DNA of 64,000 nt from Bacteroidales bacterium. GTDB lineage: Bacteria; Bacteroidota; Bacteroidia; Bacteroidales; F082. Position 1 is the stretch's first letter, and each line of letters starts with the position of its first letter. The position numbers were made by a program, and so were the translations under genes. This document shows, piece after piece, positions 9,185 to 18,590 of this stretch. The notes below the pieces were generated by a model, which saw nothing but the letters and a program-made list of their open reading frames with translations, made no database searches and had not been told where the DNA came from. The stretch lies in NCBI GenBank assembly GCA_017394865.1, contig JAFPWT010000011.1, forward strand, positions 62,001-126,000, given 5' to 3'.

Positions 9185-9975
9185 CCCATGTCGAGCGTCA
9201 TATTCTTCTCAAATTCAACTTGGACGTTTTTCAGGAACTCAATGGCGATTCGTGACCCGAAGATGATGACGAGGAAAGTGCCGAACATCATGCCGGGACG
9301 TTTGTCGCCGATGTTACGTTTGAAGAACATCCACAGCAACAGCGCCATGGCCACGAGGCAGAAGAAGGCTTCGTAAAGTCCAGTGGGATGGCAGGGCAGG
9401 AGTTCACCGTTGTCGCCGAAGAACTTCTGTTCGCCTTGGACGAAGACGAAGCCCCAAGGCAGGGTGGTGGGCTTGCCATAGATCTCGGAATTGAACACGT
9501 TGCCCAGACGGATGAGGGCGCCCACAAGACACACGGGGATGACGATGCGGTCTAAGATCCAAAGATAGGTGATGTGGGTTTTCTCGTTTTTATCCCTACT
9601 GGTTTTTTTGAGGGCTTTCTTGTTGAAGCGACGCACGTAGATCCACAATCCAAGGAGGATGCCGATGGCACCGCCGTGGCTGGCCAGGCCGCCTTCCCAG
9701 ATCTTCAAGATGGAGATGGGGTCTGAGAGATAGGCTTTCGGCTCATAGAACAGGCAATGTCCCAGACGGGCGCCGATGACCGTGAAGACCAGCATATAGA
9801 TGAGCAGAGAGTCTATCTCGCCCGCTGGCATTTTCTCTTTCTTGTAGACCTTGCTCATGAGGAGGTATCCCAAGAGAAAGCCTACCGCCCAGCAGATGCC
9901 GTACCAGCGCACCGTCAACGGACCCAGTGAGAAGGCCACCGGGTTGACGTTCCATGTGATGTAGTTCAAAACCAT
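9109..9975 (-). CDS. lgt: Prolipoprotein diacylglyceryl transferase Lgt
   Basis: A 288-residue polytopic membrane protein with the Lgt signature GALIRLGNVFNSEIYG at residues 152-167. The conserved histidine is at about residue 100 (GGLASHGG), and GARLGHCLFYEP lies at 68-79. Lgt transfers diacylglycerol from phosphatidylglycerol to the lipobox cysteine of prolipoproteins, the first step in maturing the many lipoproteins in this window. It follows the DUF2723 gene by 13 bp on the same strand. The 3' end runs 76 bp into the beta-mannosidase gene in antisense orientation. Confidence 0.94.
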   Translation of the reverse strand: MVLNYITWNVNPVAFSLGPLTVRWYGICWAVGFLLGYLLMSKVYKKEKMPAGEIDSLLIYMLVFTVIGARLGHCLFYEPKAYLSDPISILKIWEGGLASHGGAIGILLGLWIYVRRFNKKALKKTSRDKNEKTHITYLWILDRIVIPVCLVGALIRLGNVFNSEIYGKPTTLPWGFVFVQGEQKFFGDNGELLPCHPTGLYEAFFCLVAMALLLWMFFKRNIGDKRPGMMFGTFLVIIFGSRIAIEFLKNVQVEFEKNMTLDMGQWLSVPFVIVGIVMIVWSLRAKRE

Positions 9976-9988
9976 AGCTGTTTTGTTA

Positions 9989-12900
9989 TTATTTCTTCGA
10001 GCGTTCCTCTATGAGAGCATCCAGTTGGAAGCCCATGTCGGTACGTTTAAACAGCAACGTATAATACTGCATCTGTTGCAAGATGCTCATGTTCAGCTCG
10101 ATCTCTTTGGCGTAGTACTTTACAAACTTTGGCTCCATGCTCCTGTAATAGTCGATCTTCTCGCAGCTGTTTTTTGCCAACTTCTGCATAAAGTCGTCGC
10201 CTTTCAGGGAGTCACCGCAGACGTAGTATAACTCCGGGAACTGATACAGGCGGTATCCGTAGTGGAATTTCTCATCGGGGAAGAACTCTTGGAATTTGTC
10301 CATTACCACGATGGCGGAGTCGTACTCCTGATGCTCGCAGAGGCTCAGGGCGAGGCGGGCGTAGCTTTGTCGGGCAAACTCGTAGTTGCGCATGCTTTCG
10401 CGGTCGGGGATCACACCTTCTTGGTTCAGGCAACCCCAGCGGGCCTTGTTGACCAGCAGGTCGTAGCTGCCGTCGCGGTACACGCCGCCGATGTCCTCGT
10501 AATAGTCAACGGCGTCGACTTCGACGGGGATGAAACGGTAGGAAAGGCCTTCCATGTGCAAGTATTTGTCGATGCCTAACACCCCTGTCATGTCGCTGAA
10601 GCTGGTGAAGTACACCGGGCGTTCCCAGTTGTTCGAGGCCATGAAGTCGAGCAACAGCAAGGCGTTCTTATAAACATAGCCGTCTTTGATTTCCCAGCGG
10701 ATCTCGTCGACGATACGGTCTTTCATGCTCTCCGGGACGATGCCGTTGCGCACGCAGGCTTCCTTGTCAACCGTCAACTTGAGGGTGCGGACAGGGACGT
10801 AGTGCGTGGTGCTGCCGTTGGTATAGTACTTCACGGCTCTGGGGTTGTGGATGAAGTCAATCACATCCTTGAGTTCGATGTATTGTCCTTTCAGGTTGTC
10901 ATCTTCGTAGACGGGCAGCGATTCATTGACGCCGTTGTCGTATTCCTGAGGCGTCAAGGTTAGCGGCAGCCGTTCGGAGTCGTACACCTTACGTCCCATC
11001 TGGTGGGCGTACCAGTAGCCTGATGAGAGCATGTAGTTGACTACGCGCACATCGGTGCGGAAGCCTTCCACCTCTTGGATGTACCACAACGGGAAGGTGT
11101 CGTTGTCGCCACGGGTGAAGATGACCGAGTTGGGCGGTAGTTGCGCCAGATAGTTCACAGCCCAGTCGTGTGCCGCGGTCTTGCCGCTACGGTTGTGTTC
11201 GTCCCAACCTTGGTAAGCCATGAGGCCGGGGACGGCGCCGAGGCAGATTAATGTGACGAGGACGGTGACAATGATGTTGGGGGCCACGTGTTTTTTACCG
11301 ATGATCGTCTCAAACAGGTTGATGATGGCCAGTGCGCCCAAGCCAATCCAGATGGCAAAGGCATAAAACGAGCCGGCATATGAGTAGTCTCGTTCACGTG
11401 GCTGGTAAGGTGTCTGGTTCAGATATATCACGATGGCGAGACCGGTCATAAAGAACAGCAGGAAGATGACCCAACTCGACTTTGGATCTTTGACAACCAT
11501 CCATACCAAGCCGATAAGTCCGAGGATGAGCGGGAGGAAGAAATAGGTCGTCCTTCCGGGATTCTGCATACTGTCGGGGATGTCGCTCTGATTGCCAAGC
11601 CGTGCCGAGTCGATGAAGTTGATACCGCTGATCCAGTTGCCGTGGTCCAGCTCGCCTTGGCTTTCTATGTCGTTCTGACGGCCAACAAAGTTCCACATGA
11701 AGTAGCGCCAGTACATCCAGTGGCACTGGTAATCGACAAAGAAGTGCATGTTCTGGAAGAAAGTGGGCTTGTTGAACGTTTGAGTGTAGCCGCTGATGTC
11801 GCGCACTTTGACTTTCTTACCGACGAACTCTCCGCGTTTGTTCTTTGGACGGTAACTTTCATAGGTGGGGATGTGTTTCTTTGGATCACTACTCCACATG
11901 CGGGGGAACAAGGTCTTGGTCTTCGAGGAGTACTCGGGTTGGCTGTGTACCTTGTCGTCAGTGATGATGTAACGGTCTTTTTCCTTACCATTTTCCGTCA
12001 CTTTACCTTTCACATAGATCGGTCTTCCATCAGAAGCATCGGAGATGGGGGCTTTGTAATAGGGGCCGTACAACAGAGGCCATGAGCCGTATTGTTCACG
12101 GTTTAGGTAGGCCAGCATCGAAAGGGCATCCTTGGGCTCGTTTTCATTAATAGGTGTATTGGTGTTGGCACGGATAACCAGCATGAAGAACGATGAGTAA
12201 CCGATCAGGATGAACATGAATGAGAGGACGGCGATGTTACCGATGACCAGTTTGAAACGCTGGGTGAAGAACAGCCCAAGCCCGATGAGGATGATCAACA
12301 AGGCGAAATACACGATAGCGCCTGAGTTGAAGGGCATTCCGAGTGTGTTGACGAAGAACAGCTCAAACCGACCTGCCAAGTTGACGATCTGAGGCACAAG
12401 GAACATGTTGATGAGCCACAAGAGCGCCACGGAGATGATTCCGGCAACCAAGAAACCGCCAAACGAGGTCTTTTTCCATTTTTTGAAATAGACCACGTAT
12501 ACGAAAGCGGGGATGCACAACAGGTTGAGCAGGTGGACGCCGATGGAGAGGCCGATAAGATAAGCGATCAGGATGATCCAACGGCTGCTACCCGGTTCGT
12601 CAGCCACGCGCTCCCACTTCAGGATAGCCCAGAAGGTGACGGCGGTGAAAAATGACGACATGGCGTAGACCTCACCTTCGACGGCGTTGAACCAGAATGA
12701 CTCAGTAAAGGTGTAAGCCAAAGCACCTACAAGACCAGCAGCCAATACGCCAATCTTGCGACTCCATGGTGACGCATCATCTTCTTTCATCCATACCTTG
12801 CGGGCGATCATGGTGATGCTCCAGAACAGGAAAACAATCGTCAAACCACTGCAGATGGCCGACATGGCATTCACCATCATGGCCACTTTGGTTACATCGT

Positions 12901-13105
12901 TGCCAGCAAACAGCGTGAAGAAACGCGCAATCAGCTGGAACAGCGGTGCCCCAGGCGGGTGACCCACTTGCAATTTGTATGAGGTCGAGATGTATTCGCC
13001 ACAGTCCCACCAGCTTACTGTGGGCTCCATGGTGATGAAATACACGATGGTCGCAATGATGCCGACCAGCCATCCGAGAATGTTGTTTAGGTGTTTAAAT
13101 TTCAT
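9989..13105 (-). CDS. DUF2723 family polytopic membrane protein (GT-C-like glycosyltransferase candidate)
   Basis: A 1038-residue protein with many transmembrane helices in the first 650 residues and a soluble C-terminal region. The first periplasmic loop holds SWWDCGEY (residues 31-38) and VGHPPGAPLFQL (47-58), the diagnostic block of DUF2723. An acidic pair in the first loop resembles the catalytic loop of GT-C glycosyltransferases such as protein O-mannosyltransferases, so a lipid-sugar-dependent transfer in the periplasm is plausible but not shown. The start at 13105 (MKFKHLNNIL) fits the hydrophobic N-terminus better than the one at 13138. It lies upstream of lgt in the same transcription unit. 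Confidence 0.85.
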   Translation of the reverse strand: MKFKHLNNILGWLVGIIATIVYFITMEPTVSWWDCGEYISTSYKLQVGHPPGAPLFQLIARFFTLFAGNDVTKVAMMVNAMSAICSGLTIVFLFWSITMIARKVWMKEDDASPWSRKIGVLAAGLVGALAYTFTESFWFNAVEGEVYAMSSFFTAVTFWAILKWERVADEPGSSRWIILIAYLIGLSIGVHLLNLLCIPAFVYVVYFKKWKKTSFGGFLVAGIISVALLWLINMFLVPQIVNLAGRFELFFVNTLGMPFNSGAIVYFALLIILIGLGLFFTQRFKLVIGNIAVLSFMFILIGYSSFFMLVIRANTNTPINENEPKDALSMLAYLNREQYGSWPLLYGPYYKAPISDASDGRPIYVKGKVTENGKEKDRYIITDDKVHSQPEYSSKTKTLFPRMWSSDPKKHIPTYESYRPKNKRGEFVGKKVKVRDISGYTQTFNKPTFFQNMHFFVDYQCHWMYWRYFMWNFVGRQNDIESQGELDHGNWISGINFIDSARLGNQSDIPDSMQNPGRTTYFFLPLILGLIGLVWMVVKDPKSSWVIFLLFFMTGLAIVIYLNQTPYQPRERDYSYAGSFYAFAIWIGLGALAIINLFETIIGKKHVAPNIIVTVLVTLICLGAVPGLMAYQGWDEHNRSGKTAAHDWAVNYLAQLPPNSVIFTRGDNDTFPLWYIQEVEGFRTDVRVVNYMLSSGYWYAHQMGRKVYDSERLPLTLTPQEYDNGVNESLPVYEDDNLKGQYIELKDVIDFIHNPRAVKYYTNGSTTHYVPVRTLKLTVDKEACVRNGIVPESMKDRIVDEIRWEIKDGYVYKNALLLLDFMASNNWERPVYFTSFSDMTGVLGIDKYLHMEGLSYRFIPVEVDAVDYYEDIGGVYRDGSYDLLVNKARWGCLNQEGVIPDRESMRNYEFARQSYARLALSLCEHQEYDSAIVVMDKFQEFFPDEKFHYGYRLYQFPELYYVCGDSLKGDDFMQKLAKNSCEKIDYYRSMEPKFVKYYAKEIELNMSILQQMQYYTLLFKRTDMGFQLDALIEERSKK

Positions 13106-13154
13106 GTTCTCTTTTCGATTGAAAATGCAAAAATACAAAAAATATCAAAAAACA

Positions 13155-13185
13155 CTTGCTATAAACAAAAAAAGCCGTATCTTTG
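13155..13185 (+). promoter_or_regulatory. Promoter of tRNA-Gln (CTTG-N19-TATCTTTG)
   Basis: A -33 element CTTG at 13155-13158 is separated by 19 bp from a perfect -7 box TATCTTTG at 13178-13185, 24 bp upstream of the mature tRNA. This is the standard Bacteroidetes sigma-ABfr layout. Confidence 0.65.
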
Positions 13186-13209
13186 CACCCGCATTCAGAC
13201 GAATGAAGG

Positions 13210-13280
13210 TGTCGAGTGGTGTAATGGCAGCACTGCAGATTTTGGTTCTGCCTGTCAAGGTTCGAATCCTTGCTCGACAA
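13210..13280 (+). tRNA. tRNA-Gln (anticodon UUG)
   Basis: A full cloverleaf can be folded. The 7-bp acceptor stem pairs TGTCGAG (13210-13216) with CTCGACA (13273-13279), with discriminator A at 13280. The anticodon stem pairs GCAGA (13235-13239) with TCTGC (13247-13251). The seven-base loop holds anticodon TTG at 13242-13244, and the T arm contains GGTTCGAATCC. The U1-A72 closing pair is typical of tRNA-Gln. CCA is not encoded. It has its own promoter and terminator and lies just before rimP-nusA-infB, where E. coli has a tRNA-fMet gene. Confidence 0.95.
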
Positions 13281-13298
13281 CTTAGTGTGGAAGTTTGG

Positions 13299-13327
13299 AA
13301 AACCTGCTACGAATGTAACAGGTTTTT
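13299..13327 (+). terminator. Intrinsic terminator after tRNA-Gln
   Basis: AAAACCTGCTAC-GAAT-GTAACAGGTTTT forms a stem of about 12 bp with one mismatch and a GAAT loop, running into a T tract. It ends the tRNA transcript 19 bp after the tRNA and 25 bp before rimP. Confidence 0.75.
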
Positions 13328-13351
13328 TTATTGGAAAAAATATTGTTAAAA

Positions 13352-13807
13352 ATGATAAGTAAAGAGCTGATTACGAGTTTAGTAGAAGAGACCATCCAAA
13401 ACACCGACCTCTTTCTGGTCGATGTCAAGGTGAAACCCAACAACGTCATCGAGGTCTACGTCGACGCTGATTCAGCGGTGAACATCGACCAATGTGTGAG
13501 CATTAGCCGTTTTGTCGAAAGCAAGATGGATCGCGATGTGGAAGACTTTGAACTGAGCGTGCTTTCATGGGGCCTTAGCGGTGCTCTGAAGATGGACCGT
13601 CAGTTGCAAAAGTATGTTGGGAAGGATGTCGAAGTGAAGAACAAAGAACTTGGTAAGTTTCAAGGGAAACTCGCCAGTTTCAATACTGAGAAAGTCGAAA
13701 TCATCCCTGCTCCTAAGAAATCTTCAAAGAAAAAGAATGTCGAAGAACCCGTGAATCTCTTTCTGGATCGTAAAACCACTGAAATTAAACCTGCAATAAT
13801 ATTTTAA
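13352..13807 (+). CDS. rimP: Ribosome maturation factor RimP
   Basis: A 151-residue protein with the N-terminal alpha/beta domain (LVDVKVKPNNVIEVYVD; the downstream NIDQCVSISRFVE block) and a C-terminal SH3-like barrel starting at KYVGKDVEVKNKELGKFQGKL. RimP assists assembly of the 30S subunit. The ATG at 13352 is chosen over a TTG seven codons upstream that lies next to the terminator hairpin. The order rimP-nusA-infB is conserved across bacteria; nusA starts 11 bp downstream. Confidence 0.92.
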   Translation: MISKELITSLVEETIQNTDLFLVDVKVKPNNVIEVYVDADSAVNIDQCVSISRFVESKMDRDVEDFELSVLSWGLSGALKMDRQLQKYVGKDVEVKNKELGKFQGKLASFNTEKVEIIPAPKKSSKKKNVEEPVNLFLDRKTTEIKPAIIF

Positions 13808-13818
13808 AATCATATATA

Positions 13819-15075
13819 ATGGAAAATTACAAATTAGTTGAAACTTTCTCTGAATTCAAAGAATTCAAAAACATCGATCGCGAAGCCATGATGCGTATCA
13901 TCGAAGACGTGTTCAGGGGTATGCTGAACAAGAAATTCGATACCGATACTGAGGATTTCATCGACATCATCGTTAATGTTGACAAGGGTGACTTCGAGAT
14001 CTATCACAACCGCACTGTGGTCGACGACGACGCATTGGAAGACCCGCGCCGTCAGATCAAGCTCTCCGATGCCATCCGCATCGAGCCTGACTTTGAAGTG
14101 GGCGACGATGTCTCTGAGATCCTTAAGATCGAAAGCTTCGGCCGTCGTGACATCCTGGCCCTCCGCCAAAACCTCCAAACCAAGATCAGCGAGTATCAGA
14201 AGGAAAACATCTTCCAGAAGTACAAAGACAAAGTGGGTGAGATCATCAATGCCGAAGTCAGCCATGTGTGGAAACGTGAGATCGTGGCCGTCGACGACGA
14301 GAACATCGAGCTCATTCTGCCTCGCATTGAGCAGATCCCGTCCGACATTTATAAAAAAGGTGATGGCGTCCGTGCCATCGTGAAGAGTGTCGAAAACGTC
14401 AACGGCTCACCCGTCATCACACTCTCCCGTACCTCTGAGGTGTTCCTGCAGCGTCTCTTCGAAGCTGAGGTTCCTGAGGTTTACGACGGTTTGATCACCA
14501 TCAAGAAGATCGTTCGTGAACCCGGTCAACGTGCCAAGATCGCCGTCGAATCGTACGACGACCGCATTGATCCCGTTGGCGCTTGCGTCGGCATGAAGGG
14601 ATCGCGTATCCATGGCATCGTCCGCGAGCTGCGTAACGAGAACATCGACGTCATCAACTGGACCACCAACCCGACGCTCTTCATCACCCGTGCCCTTAGC
14701 CCGGCCAAGATCAGCAGCATCGTCCTCGACAACGAGAACATGCTCGCCAACGTCTACATGGACAGCGACCAGGTCAGCCTCGCCATCGGTAAAGGTGGAT
14801 ACAATATCAAACTGGCCGGCAAACTGACGGGCTATAACATTGACGTCTACCGCAACAGCGAGATCACTCCTGATGAAGAGGACGTCGACCTCCAAGAGTT
14901 CTCCGACGAGATTGAGCAGTGGATCATCGACGCCATCATCGGCATCGGCTGCGACACCGCCAAACAGGTGCTCGCCATGAGCCCCGAAGAAGTGGCTCGC
15001 CGCGCTGACCTTGAGACGGAGACAGTCAACAACGTGTTTAAAGTCCTCAAGGCCGAATTTGAAAACGACAATTAA
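13819..15075 (+). CDS. nusA: Transcription termination/antitermination factor NusA
   Basis: A 418-residue protein. The N-terminal RNA-polymerase-binding domain (about 1-130) is followed by an S1 domain (about 135-200) and KH1, which carries [19 protein letters not shown] near residue 255. KH2 follows with [15 protein letters not shown] near residue 320. A helix-hairpin-helix-like acidic tail ([13 protein letters not shown]) ends the protein. NusA binds elongating RNA polymerase and modulates pausing, termination and antitermination. It sits between rimP and infB with 11- and 14-bp gaps. Confidence 0.95.
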   Translation: MENYKLVETFSEFKEFKNIDREAMMRIIEDVFRGMLNKKFDTDTEDFIDIIVNVDKGDFEIYHNRTVVDDDALEDPRRQIKLSDAIRIEPDFEVGDDVSEILKIESFGRRDILALRQNLQTKISEYQKENIFQKYKDKVGEIINAEVSHVWKREIVAVDDENIELILPRIEQIPSDIYKKGDGVRAIVKSVENVNGSPVITLSRTSEVFLQRLFEAEVPEVYDGLITIKKIVREPGQRAKIAVESYDDRIDPVGACVGMKGSRIHGIVRELRNENIDVINWTTNPTLFITRALSPAKISSIVLDNENMLANVYMDSDQVSLAIGKGGYNIKLAGKLTGYNIDVYRNSEITPDEEDVDLQEFSDEIEQWIIDAIIGIGCDTAKQVLAMSPEEVARRADLETETVNNVFKVLKAEFENDN

Positions 15076-15089
15076 GAGAAGGAGAACCT

Positions 15090-17909
15090 ATGTCAGAAGA
15101 TACCAATAAAACCATTAGACTGTCGAAAGCGGCTAAAGAGTTCAACGTGGGTATGGGTACCATCCTGGATTTCCTTGCCAAAAAGGGATTCCAAGTGGAC
15201 TCGTCACCCAATACGAAACTCTCCGCTGAGATGTACGCCCTCCTTGTGAAAGAGTACCAAGGAGAGCGCGAAGTGAAGAACGAAGCGAAGAAACTAGGCG
15301 ACCTCTCTTATAAAGGTGGCTCCGTCTCGGTGGATTCCACCATTCAAACTCCCGCAACTGACAACGAAGAAGATGACGCGGAAGTGTTTATCCGCTCTAC
15401 AACCATCAGCCCTCAGACACGTCCTGAGACCAAGGTGGAGGAAAAGGTCGAGACCAAGGCTCCTGAAAAGACTTCAGCTGAGCCGGCGCAGACCGTCAGC
15501 CAACCTCAGGAAGAGAAGAAGGCAGATGAAAGCGAAACAGGTTCTCTTAAAGTGGTCGGTAAGATCGACCTCGACAGCTTGAACGCCAAGACACGTCCGG
15601 AGAAGAAGTCGAAAGCCGAAAAACAGGCAGAGGCTAAGAAAGCAGAAGCCAAGAAAGCGGAGCCCAAGAAGGCTGAAACTAAGAAACCGGAAGCCAAGAA
15701 GCCCGAGGAGAAGAAGCAGGAGCCGGCACCCGTTGAGCCGAAATTCATCAAGACGGAAGTCAAGAAGCTCGAAGGCCCCAAGATTCTCGATAAAATCGAA
15801 TTGCCTGAGGAACGCAAGCGCTCCAAGCAACAGCCGGTGGCTTCGTCTGAAGGTAGTGGCGATGCCAAGAAAAAGAAACGCAAGCGCATCGCTGGAAAAC
15901 CTGAAAACGCTGGTGGGAAAGTGCAGCCAGAGCAGCAAGGCAAGAAGAATCCCAAGAAAGATAAAGGCAAACCCCAACCTCGACATGAGGAAAAGGTGGA
16001 ACTCTCCGATGAGGAGATCTCGAAGCAGATCAAAGACACCTTGGCACGCCTGTCGCCCCTGGGCAAGTCGAAGACCTCGAAACACCGTCGTGAGAAGCGT
16101 CAGCATGTCGCTGGCAGCATGATGGAGGAGCAGATGCGTCAGCAGGAGGAACAGTCCGTGCTGAAGCTCACCGAGTTCGTCACCGCCAACGATCTGGCCG
16201 TGATGATGGGTGTGCCTGTGACCAAGGTCATCGCCACCTGCATGGGACTGGGTATGCCGGTGTCCATCAACCAGCGTCTCGATGCTGAGGCCTTGTCAGT
16301 AGTGGCCAGCGAGTTCGGCTTCCAAGTCGATTTCGTCAGTGCCGACGTGCAGGAGGCCATCGCCGAGACCGAAGAGGAAGACCGTGAGGAAGATCTGGTG
16401 CCCCGTGCTCCTGTGGTCACCGTCATGGGTCACGTCGACCATGGTAAGACCAAACTCCTCGACTATATCCGTAACACCAACGTCGTGGCTGGCGAGGCAG
16501 GCGGCATCACCCAGCACATCGGTGCCTATGAGGTGACCACTGCCAGTGGCAAGAAGATCACCTTCCTCGATACGCCTGGCCACGAAGCCTTCACCGCCAT
16601 GCGTGCCCGTGGCGCCAAGATGACCGACGTCGCCATCATCGTCATTGCTACTGATGACAACGTGATGCCACAGACCGTTGAAGCTATCAACCACGCTCAG
16701 GCCGCCGGTGTTCCTATTGTGTTTGCCCTCAATAAGATCGATAAACCTACCGCCAACCCCGACAAGATCCGTGAGCAACTCTCCAAGATGAACATCCTTG
16801 TCGAGAGCTGGGGTGGTAAATATCAGGAACAGGAAATTGCTGCAAAGACAGGTTTGAATGTTGAAGAGCTGTTGGAGAAGGTGCTTCTCGAAGCTGAGTT
16901 CCTCGACCTGAAGGCCAATCCTAATAAACTCGCCAAGGGTACCGTCATCGAGTCGGCTTTGGATAAAGGCCGTGGCTATGTGGCCAAGATTCTGGTGCAG
17001 AGTGGTACACTCCGCGTTGGCGACATGGTCCTGGCCGGTACCACCTTCGGTAAGGTGAAAGCCATGTTCAACGATCACAACCAGAAGATCAAGGAAGCTG
17101 GTCCTTCGACGCCTGTGCTGCTGCTGGGTCTCAACGGCGCTCCGCAGCCCGGTGACACCTTCAATGTGATGACCGACGAGCGTGAGGTGAAAGACATCGC
17201 CAACCGCCGTGAACAGTTGCAACGCGAGCAGACCCGCCGTACTAACCCGCACATCACCTTGGACGAGATCGGACGTCGTATCGCCATCGGCGACTTCAAG
17301 GAACTCAACATCATCGTCAAAGCTGATGTGGACGGTTCCGTGGAGGCCCTGTCCGACTCCTTGCTCAAGCTCTCCACCGAAGAAGTGCAAGTCAACGTCA
17401 TCCACAAGTCGGTGGGTGCCATCAGCGAGTCCGACATCATGTTGGCCTCGGCATCCAATGCCGTCATCGTGGGCTTCAACGTGCGTCCTACCGTTCAGGC
17501 TCGTAAGCTGGCCGATCAGGAGAAGATCGATATCCGCATCTATTCCATCATCTATCAGGCCATCGAAGAGATCAAAGCCGCTATCGAAGGTATGCTGGCT
17601 CCCGAAATCGAAGAAGTGGTCACCTGCAACCTGGAAATCCGTGAGACCTTCAAGATCAGCAAGGTCGGCACCATCGCAGGATGCATGGTACTGGATGGCA
17701 AGATCACCCGTAACACGAAGATCCGCATCATCCGCGATGGCATCGTGATCTACACGGGTACACTGGGCTCTCTGAAACGCTTCAAGGACGATGTCAAGGA
17801 AGTCCCCGCCGGCATGGACTGCGGTCTGAACATCGAGAACTTCAACGACATCAAAGTCGGCGATATCATCGAAGGTTATACTGAGAAGGAGATCGCAAGA
17901 AAACTGTAA
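15090..17909 (+). CDS. infB: Translation initiation factor IF-2
   Basis: A 939-residue protein. An IF2_N-type helical domain (residues 4-50) is followed by a long charged linker to about residue 340 that contains degenerate [17 protein letters not shown] repeats. The G domain follows, with GHVDHGKT near residue 447, DTPGHEAF near 495 and NKID near 548, and then domains II-IV. IF-2 is the GTPase that brings initiator tRNA to the 30S subunit. Upstream of the ATG is GAGAAGGAG, one of the few purine-rich Shine-Dalgarno-like sequences in the window. It converges on the PAP2 gene with a 12-bp gap. Confidence 0.96.
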   Translation: MSEDTNKTIRLSKAAKEFNVGMGTILDFLAKKGFQVDSSPNTKLSAEMYALLVKEYQGEREVKNEAKKLGDLSYKGGSVSVDSTIQTPATDNEEDDAEVFIRSTTISPQTRPETKVEEKVETKAPEKTSAEPAQTVSQPQEEKKADESETGSLKVVGKIDLDSLNAKTRPEKKSKAEKQAEAKKAEAKKAEPKKAETKKPEAKKPEEKKQEPAPVEPKFIKTEVKKLEGPKILDKIELPEERKRSKQQPVASSEGSGDAKKKKRKRIAGKPENAGGKVQPEQQGKKNPKKDKGKPQPRHEEKVELSDEEISKQIKDTLARLSPLGKSKTSKHRREKRQHVAGSMMEEQMRQQEEQSVLKLTEFVTANDLAVMMGVPVTKVIATCMGLGMPVSINQRLDAEALSVVASEFGFQVDFVSADVQEAIAETEEEDREEDLVPRAPVVTVMGHVDHGKTKLLDYIRNTNVVAGEAGGITQHIGAYEVTTASGKKITFLDTPGHEAFTAMRARGAKMTDVAIIVIATDDNVMPQTVEAINHAQAAGVPIVFALNKIDKPTANPDKIREQLSKMNILVESWGGKYQEQEIAAKTGLNVEELLEKVLLEAEFLDLKANPNKLAKGTVIESALDKGRGYVAKILVQSGTLRVGDMVLAGTTFGKVKAMFNDHNQKIKEAGPSTPVLLLGLNGAPQPGDTFNVMTDEREVKDIANRREQLQREQTRRTNPHITLDEIGRRIAIGDFKELNIIVKADVDGSVEALSDSLLKLSTEEVQVNVIHKSVGAISESDIMLASASNAVIVGFNVRPTVQARKLADQEKIDIRIYSIIYQAIEEIKAAIEGMLAPEIEEVVTCNLEIRETFKISKVGTIAGCMVLDGKITRNTKIRIIRDGIVIYTGTLGSLKRFKDDVKEVPAGMDCGLNIENFNDIKVGDIIEGYTEKEIARKL

Positions 17910-17921
17910 GAACTGGCTTGA

Positions 17922-18590
17922 CTAGCCGATATGCCAAGAACAAATCTTGGGATATCGCTGGTTAAGCCAGATAAATACAGGATGGAGTGAGGTGACGGAT
18001 ATCATGCCGATGATGCCTCCGGCAAAGACATCCATCGCAAAATGCTGCGAGAGGTAGATGCGCGAATAAGCCCCCGTCAAAGCGAAGAGAAAACAAACCA
18101 ACTGGATGAGATTCCGGTTGGTTTTTTTATGCTGGCTGTAGTAGTTTAATACAATGGACAAGGCAAAGAATAGCACAAAGAATGTGCTGGCATGGCCAGA
18201 AGGAAACGAATTGCTGCTGTGCAACTGGACTCCTTCAACGATGGGCAACGCATCCGGATGATTGGCCAAATCAAAGACGACGGCAGGTCTGGGAGCATGA
18301 ACGATATGTTTCGTAATTTGAACAATGACTCCTCCCAATGCCTCTCCTGCAAGCAAATATAGACTGGCTCCAAATTTCCAGAACAACAGGATGAATGCGG
18401 CAATGTAGATGCCATAGGCCGCAATGAAAGTGTAGTATCGAAAGAAAAAGTCACCAAAAGGAGTATGGCAACAATTCATCCATAAGTGTAGTTCTTGCTT
18501 CGTGCTAAAACACAATGCAATACCCAACCCGGCAAACACGAAAGTGAAAAGCAGGAGAAAAAGAAGGTTCTCTTTGATGAATTTCTTCAT
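17922..18590 (-). CDS. PAP2-family membrane phosphatase
   Basis: A 222-residue membrane protein with all three PAP2 phosphatase motifs: K-x6-RP (K94 to P102), PSGH (130-133) and SR-x5-H-x3-D (S176-R177, H183, D187). The catalytic histidine H183 and the preceding SGH histidine are present. Such enzymes dephosphorylate lipid phosphates such as undecaprenyl pyrophosphate, phosphatidate or lipid A; the substrate cannot be read from sequence. Its ATG overlaps the stop of the transglutaminase-like lipoprotein gene by 4 bp, so the pair is translationally coupled. Confidence 0.88.
   Translation of the reverse strand: MKKFIKENLLFLLLFTFVFAGLGIALCFSTKQELHLWMNCCHTPFGDFFFRYYTFIAAYGIYIAAFILLFWKFGASLYLLAGEALGGVIVQITKHIVHAPRPAVVFDLANHPDALPIVEGVQLHSSNSFPSGHASTFFVLFFALSIVLNYYSQHKKTNRNLIQLVCFLFALTGAYSRIYLSQHFAMDVFAGGIIGMISVTSLHPVFIWLNQRYPKICSWHIG

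Noticed and set aside
15620-15720. Tandem AKKAE-type repeats as a mobile or CRISPR-like repeat
   Set aside because: They are degenerate codons of the normal charged linker of IF-2, common in this family.
16296-17405. 369-codon minus-strand frame within infB
   Set aside because: Antisense shadow of the IF-2 G domain and domain II; no start signal and no recognisable motif.
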